NCBI GenBank assembly: GCA_032622095.1
Contig: CP136064.1
Coordinates: forward strand, 38,120,426-38,184,425
DNA length: 64,000 nucleotides
Direction of reading: 5' to 3'
DNA from: Siphonodentalium dalli
Taxonomy: Eukaryota; Mollusca; Scaphopoda; Gadilida; Siphonodentaliidae
The notes below the pieces were generated by a model, which saw nothing but the letters and a program-made list of their open reading frames with translations, made no database searches and was not told the origin of the DNA. Both the position numbers and the translations under genes were made by a program. Positions 55,001 through 61,000 of the stretch are shown piece after piece. Every line of letters begins with the position of its first letter. Positions within the stretch are counted from its first letter, which is position 1.

Positions 55001-58000
55001 TGGCTCATTTACACATAATGTCGTAAGAAGTGTCTCAAAACATACTTACACGGTAGATTTCCAAACAAATATATATATATATGTATATCGTCGATATAGT
55101 GCTGAAAAAACATGCTTTTTTCTTATATTTATTTTATAGCTTATATATATATATTTGAGATAATTTCATTTGTGTTGGTTAAAATTTGATAATCAGATGC
55201 TGCACAAAAATGGCACCTGTAGACCGTGGGACGAAAATCAAGAGCTGTCGTTGATCTGAAACTTTTAAAGTACTACATAATTCTGATGATTAAAATGAAG
55301 AGAAAGCGATGCAAGTTTTTTTAAGTTTCATATTAAGATAACACAATATACTTTTTCAGGACAGTCGCGTGTTATTCCATTTTCTGATTCAAGAATTTCA
55401 AAGAATACAAATGATGTAGTATTTGCTCGGGTTCCGATCTTTGCGTTCAAAATTGTATTTTTTTATGGCTTCAATGCATCTTCCTGGGAAATATAACGCT
55501 CATAGAATGGTAGTTCAGGTATTTATCAACCTATTTTGTTACTGGGAAAATTTCAAAAGTGAATATTATTATGTGTATTTTGGAGCGCAAATTGCTATAA
55601 CTAACCTGCCCCTTGGCGAATCCACAGAGCAGTCTGGTGCAGTCTCTGTTGAAGCTGAGACATGACACTGAGCCATACTGAGCACCCACAGCTGTGCTTC
55701 CCAGGCACCACTTCAATACCTGTTTGGCGTCTGAAAACAAGCAATATATACCACTATGAGAAATTTGTTTTACCCTTTCCTTACTAGATATTTTAACTTA
55801 TAACTGCACTTGTATTATCTTTTCGTTGGTTTACTAATATTTCCCTCCAGATGAATAATAGACCATTCCAATGTACAATTTGATAACTGATGGGATAATC
55901 CATTTAGTATGGAAAGGGTTAAATATCATGAGTACCTGTACTGAGAGTAAAACATGGTCAAAATGCACTTCACGATTATGGTGCTGTATGGTGGGTATGA
56001 ACTTCACATCCTCCATATATCTGGCACGGTACTAATGAACAACCACACTTGATAACAATGTCGCAAATGAGATATAAATAGACTGCACAATCGCTGTGCC
56101 TGCTGGGATGCAAGATTTCGGGAATTGTGAATCACAAGGGAATTACATAGAAACCATTTGGCAAACCTCACACACCATGTTCTACTATTGTCAAGAAGTT
56201 CAAAATGATCTAAATAGCAGATATCAGATACTGTACCGAGAGTGACGAATTTTGCAGAATGTGAAAGACCGGAATCACATTAAACAGAGTTACTTCACAT
56301 ACATCACTCATCGCAGTAACATCCATCTATATTCCTGACGCAAATGAGCTGCATGCATATTCTAGTTATACTGTCTTTCTAGTTGATTCTGCTATCATCA
56401 CATTAGTGCATGGTAGATGGTTTATTGCACAGAAGACACCTTAATATGGTTCAATAATACAATATCCATTGTTGATCTCTTATCTCTATGATGTTTTTGA
56501 ATCTATTCTACCTATTCAAGGGTTCGCCAAATTGTTCTGTATGTATCTTCACTATTGATAAACTCAAGACAATGATTCGAGATTCAATGCGATATCGAAT
56601 CTGTTTCCCGATTTGATTCGAGATTCGATCCGAACTTAAAACCCAAAATTCCCGGCCCTAGCATTAACTCATTGATTACTGTATACTCAATGATGAATAG
56701 TTCTGCCAGGATATGTTCAGATATAAAGTTCAACAATAGCCTGTTTGCTGAACTTATTACCTGGCAAATTGCCAACAACGAAATGAAAACCATCCGCACT
56801 TTTATTAACTGTTTGACTGTCTACTTATATTTCCTAAACATCTTTCCAGATGAATAAAAGACCACTCCAGGGTATACTTATTGCAGAATTCATTCATTAA
56901 ATAGAAAGTTGAAGACTTACCAAATACAAGCACAAGGCCATGAGACGTTCCAACGGCAATTAGTGCTGAGACAGCCTGGAAATAAGAGAAGTATCGTGTG
57001 TCTGACATTTGCAGAATGAGGTCCCCAGAGGGTGAATTTAGTGATGGTACCCAACACAGTGGAATAGTGTCACTAAATTCACCCTCTGGGAACCTCATTC
57101 TGTTTAGGCCTCAACTTCCGAGAAGAATCTATAGTCTCAAAATAACATTCTTTTTAGTACTTTTCCCTTTCTGTTCAGTTTCTATATCCCTAATTTGCAG
57201 AAGATAATATGCATAATTGAGGTGACTAATGGGTGAACATCACCAACTTCAACTGGGGAACTTCAGTCTGATCCTAGGTCTCCCATAGCAGTTGAGACCT
57301 CAGCAGAATGAGGTTCTCCAATGGTGAATTTGGTGGTGCTAGCCCTCCATGCGGGATAGCATCACTAAATTCACCCTCTGGGGACCTCATTCTGCCAATG
57401 TCATACAAACTAAATCCAGGCTTATACAGAACAACAAGAATTATTGAAAAGTATAAAAATGACACATAACAATGGGATCAGTAGCCATCAGTCAAGAGTT
57501 ATCAGTTGTTGAGAAGCAATGGTTTTTTCTTTTAGCCAATTTTCAACCGACGTTATGAATTTGAGATTTGATGTCAAGGGTCCAATATATTAATTGCTCT
57601 GACCATTATTACCATAGCTTCAGCAGCAGTACGTAAAATGCATTTCACCATTTATTCAAGCCATTGGGAACAATACCAATTTCTTCCATATCTTAACGAA
57701 GAACTTTGACAACAATATAAATGAAAGTGTCAATGACACTGTAGCTCAACTTGAGGAAGAGTTCATTTTTTCTGAGCAATGAAAAGAATGATAAAGAAGA
57801 GGTCACACTGAAGACCCATAAAAAGTTTGATCATGATCGGATGAGGGAAATGATCCGGCCAGAAATCCAAGATGGCTGCTGACGGTCATGTTTTTCATTG
57901 AAAGTCGGAAAAATTTGATAGCTCCCTGTAGCTCCCATCAATAAGTCACCCTGAAGCTACATATGAAGATTGGTGAAGATCAGATGAGGGATGTGGCCTG

Positions 58001-61000
58001 TAGGGCGTGCCAAAGGAAATTGTTGATGCACAGATGGACGGACGGCTAGACAAACACACACATGCATGGACGACGGACGCCAAACCATGGCAATAGCTCA
58101 AACTTTACTTTGTAAAGTTGAGCTAACAAAATCTAATGATAGTGATCAGTAACTGAATGATGCTACTTACCAAAGCAGTCGGAGAACCAGCATCTACACG
58201 GTCCTACAATAGAATAATTATACAATCAGTGAAAGAACAGCCCTAGTTACAGTAATGCCCTAAATAATCAACTCCTTAACCACAGCAGAATTATGGGTAA
58301 TTTTTCAGGATTTAGTCGGAAATATGGCTTGTTGCCATTCATCGGAAAGCTCTCATTGAGAGCTTTCCGATGAACGGCAACAAGCCATATTTCCAACTAA
58401 ATCCTGAAATGAGAGCTTTCCGATGAATGGCAACAAGCCATATTTCCGACTAAATCCTGAAAAATTACCCATAATTCTGCTGTGGTTAAGAAGTCGATTA
58501 TTTAGGGCATTACTGTACATTGTATTCTCTATGCCTTCCTGAATTTAACATAATAAATAATGTAGGCAACACCAAATTTTAACTGCTTAATTACTTACAT
58601 ATCGATACTGATTAATGGATGAAAATCAGCTCCAAATTCTAAACTTTATCTGATTTGATGAACAGTTCAATGTTCTAAGCCAATTGAATCATGACACGTC
58701 AATACAAAATGAATATTTTGTCACACACATGCAACAATGAACTCCACATAATGTGCCCATTGCTTACACATCTATATATACACAGTGTTTCAGCCAGAGG
58801 GGCAGCTTTCCCCAAGCCCAAATTCCCCCTCTGACATATTCCAATACCCGATCCACATATTAATGCCTACATCACCTGTGTATTTGCCACTGAATTAAAC
58901 AAACATGGAATGATAAATGAGGCTAATTTTATCTCCAGCTAATGCTGAATATTAACAGTTTCATCTACCGCTGATGGTGGCAGTATGAAAAATTGTCATT
59001 TCACTTATTTTACCAGCAGATTTAACTTAGGTTTTCGTCAAAAAATTTAAGGTACCTACAATTTAGGTGGTGCCAAATGACAACACCCTGACATTACATA
59101 ACCGTTCATAGGTCATAAGCCCACATTCATAATGCCTGTGGTTGTCTATAATGTGTGGCCCATTGTGTCATGTGTCATATATACATAGAAGAAACTTTGT
59201 TCGGTTGCCACTCCCCCCCACCCCCCATGACCCATTGACAATTTTTTTTTTTATATTCTATGTAAAATATTTACATATCACACAGATGCCCTTCATATTC
59301 CCAGGCTTTGACTTCCAAGCCAGGATATGAAAAATATGCTGATAATGAAACAAAAGAATCATATTGCGGTGGAGAATTTGCCGCTGTGCAAAGCAAACAC
59401 AACCATAAACCACCTATGACCAGGCCTTTAGATTTGTGTACTTGGGCACATCAGGTCAAACTAGTTTTGAAATTTAGACCAAAAAAACTTAAAATTGCTT
59501 CATTAATTTTCTGAGAATGACCGTTTCCAGGATAATTTACAGTAATGCCCTAAATAATCGACTCCTTAACCACAGCAGAATTATGGGTAATTTTTCAGGA
59601 TTTAGTTGGAAATATGGCTAGTTGTCATTCATCGGAAAGCTCTCTGTGAGAACAACAAGCCATATTTCAGTGAGAGCTTTCCGATGAATGGCAACAAGCC
59701 ATATTTCCAACTAAATCCGGAAAAATTACCCATAATTCTGCTGTGGTTAAGAAGTTAATTATTTAGGGCATTACTGTATCATTGAGATCAATATGAAATT
59801 TAACATTTCAGTGTTTCTCAGTACTACAGGTATATAAACATACGTGTCTTGGTGCAATGACAAAAATTACATTCTCATATTTATTTTGGGCACCTGTGAA
59901 TATTTTGGGCACATAGTTAACCAGCCCTCATAATAGACTATGGCAATCAGCAATGCCCAAGATATTTGCTGATGCAAACTGGGCCATGGCATATGGTTGC
60001 CATGACATAGCGGAATGCCGAAGCCAAACAATCTGAATTAAGAGGGCTGGTTAACCGACTTGGATTTGGTGGAATATAAAGACCTTCACCTATCATAGGT
60101 ACACCTATTGATAGCAGACTGAAAGTGGTTAAATATAATCTTCCAGCCTCTGTGTTTGTGTCATGGCTCTCGTCCAACATCTCAGAGAGAAGTGTTACAA
60201 AACTTGTAATTGGAACATTCAACAATTTAAAAGCTTAATTTTTTTTTACACATATTCTTCATTCAAAATCAAAGTAATGGACAGAGATATCGTGAATATG
60301 CTCCTTCTAACAGAAGTGTCAACGCTTGTCGTAAGACAGTGCATAAGATCCGTCACGAACCCACAGTACTCAACATTAATTATACAAAGATTACATCACA
60401 CAATTTCATTGAGCATATTCGACTGTTTCATACTATTGACAATTATAGTCTAAATAAAGTATAATATATATATATATATATATTCCTTCTTTGTGTAATA
60501 AACAATTTAAAAAATACTTACAACAGCTGACAAAATCTGAGAAGAAAGACTTTTGAGTTTTGATGGTCGCAACACCGATCCATGAGTTTCAAACAAAGTA
60601 GCTTTTTTCCTGAAAGTAATAGAACAGCACAGCATGATTATTGAACATAAATTATTTAGTGTTAGACATGTGAAAAGAATCTAGCATCAAGCAAATTAAT
60701 GCTTATATTAAAGTTGATCGAAATCCTGGACAAAATTTACTCTTGTTATGCATATTATCCCTCTAATTGTGTACAAATAAGTGATATACATCACTTAATA
60801 CTGTAGTAAGAATCAAATTATAAAAATATGAAAGTCCAATAAACTTGGTGATTCCATTCATATTGACGAATGACGTAGGATGTCCACTTACAGTTTAAGA
60901 TATGTCGGTTTTCTTCCACTCATTCCGTGATATTTTGTCATTGTTTCTTCCAATTTCCATTCATTAATAGTAATATAAAAGCCCCAAAAATATTTAATTT

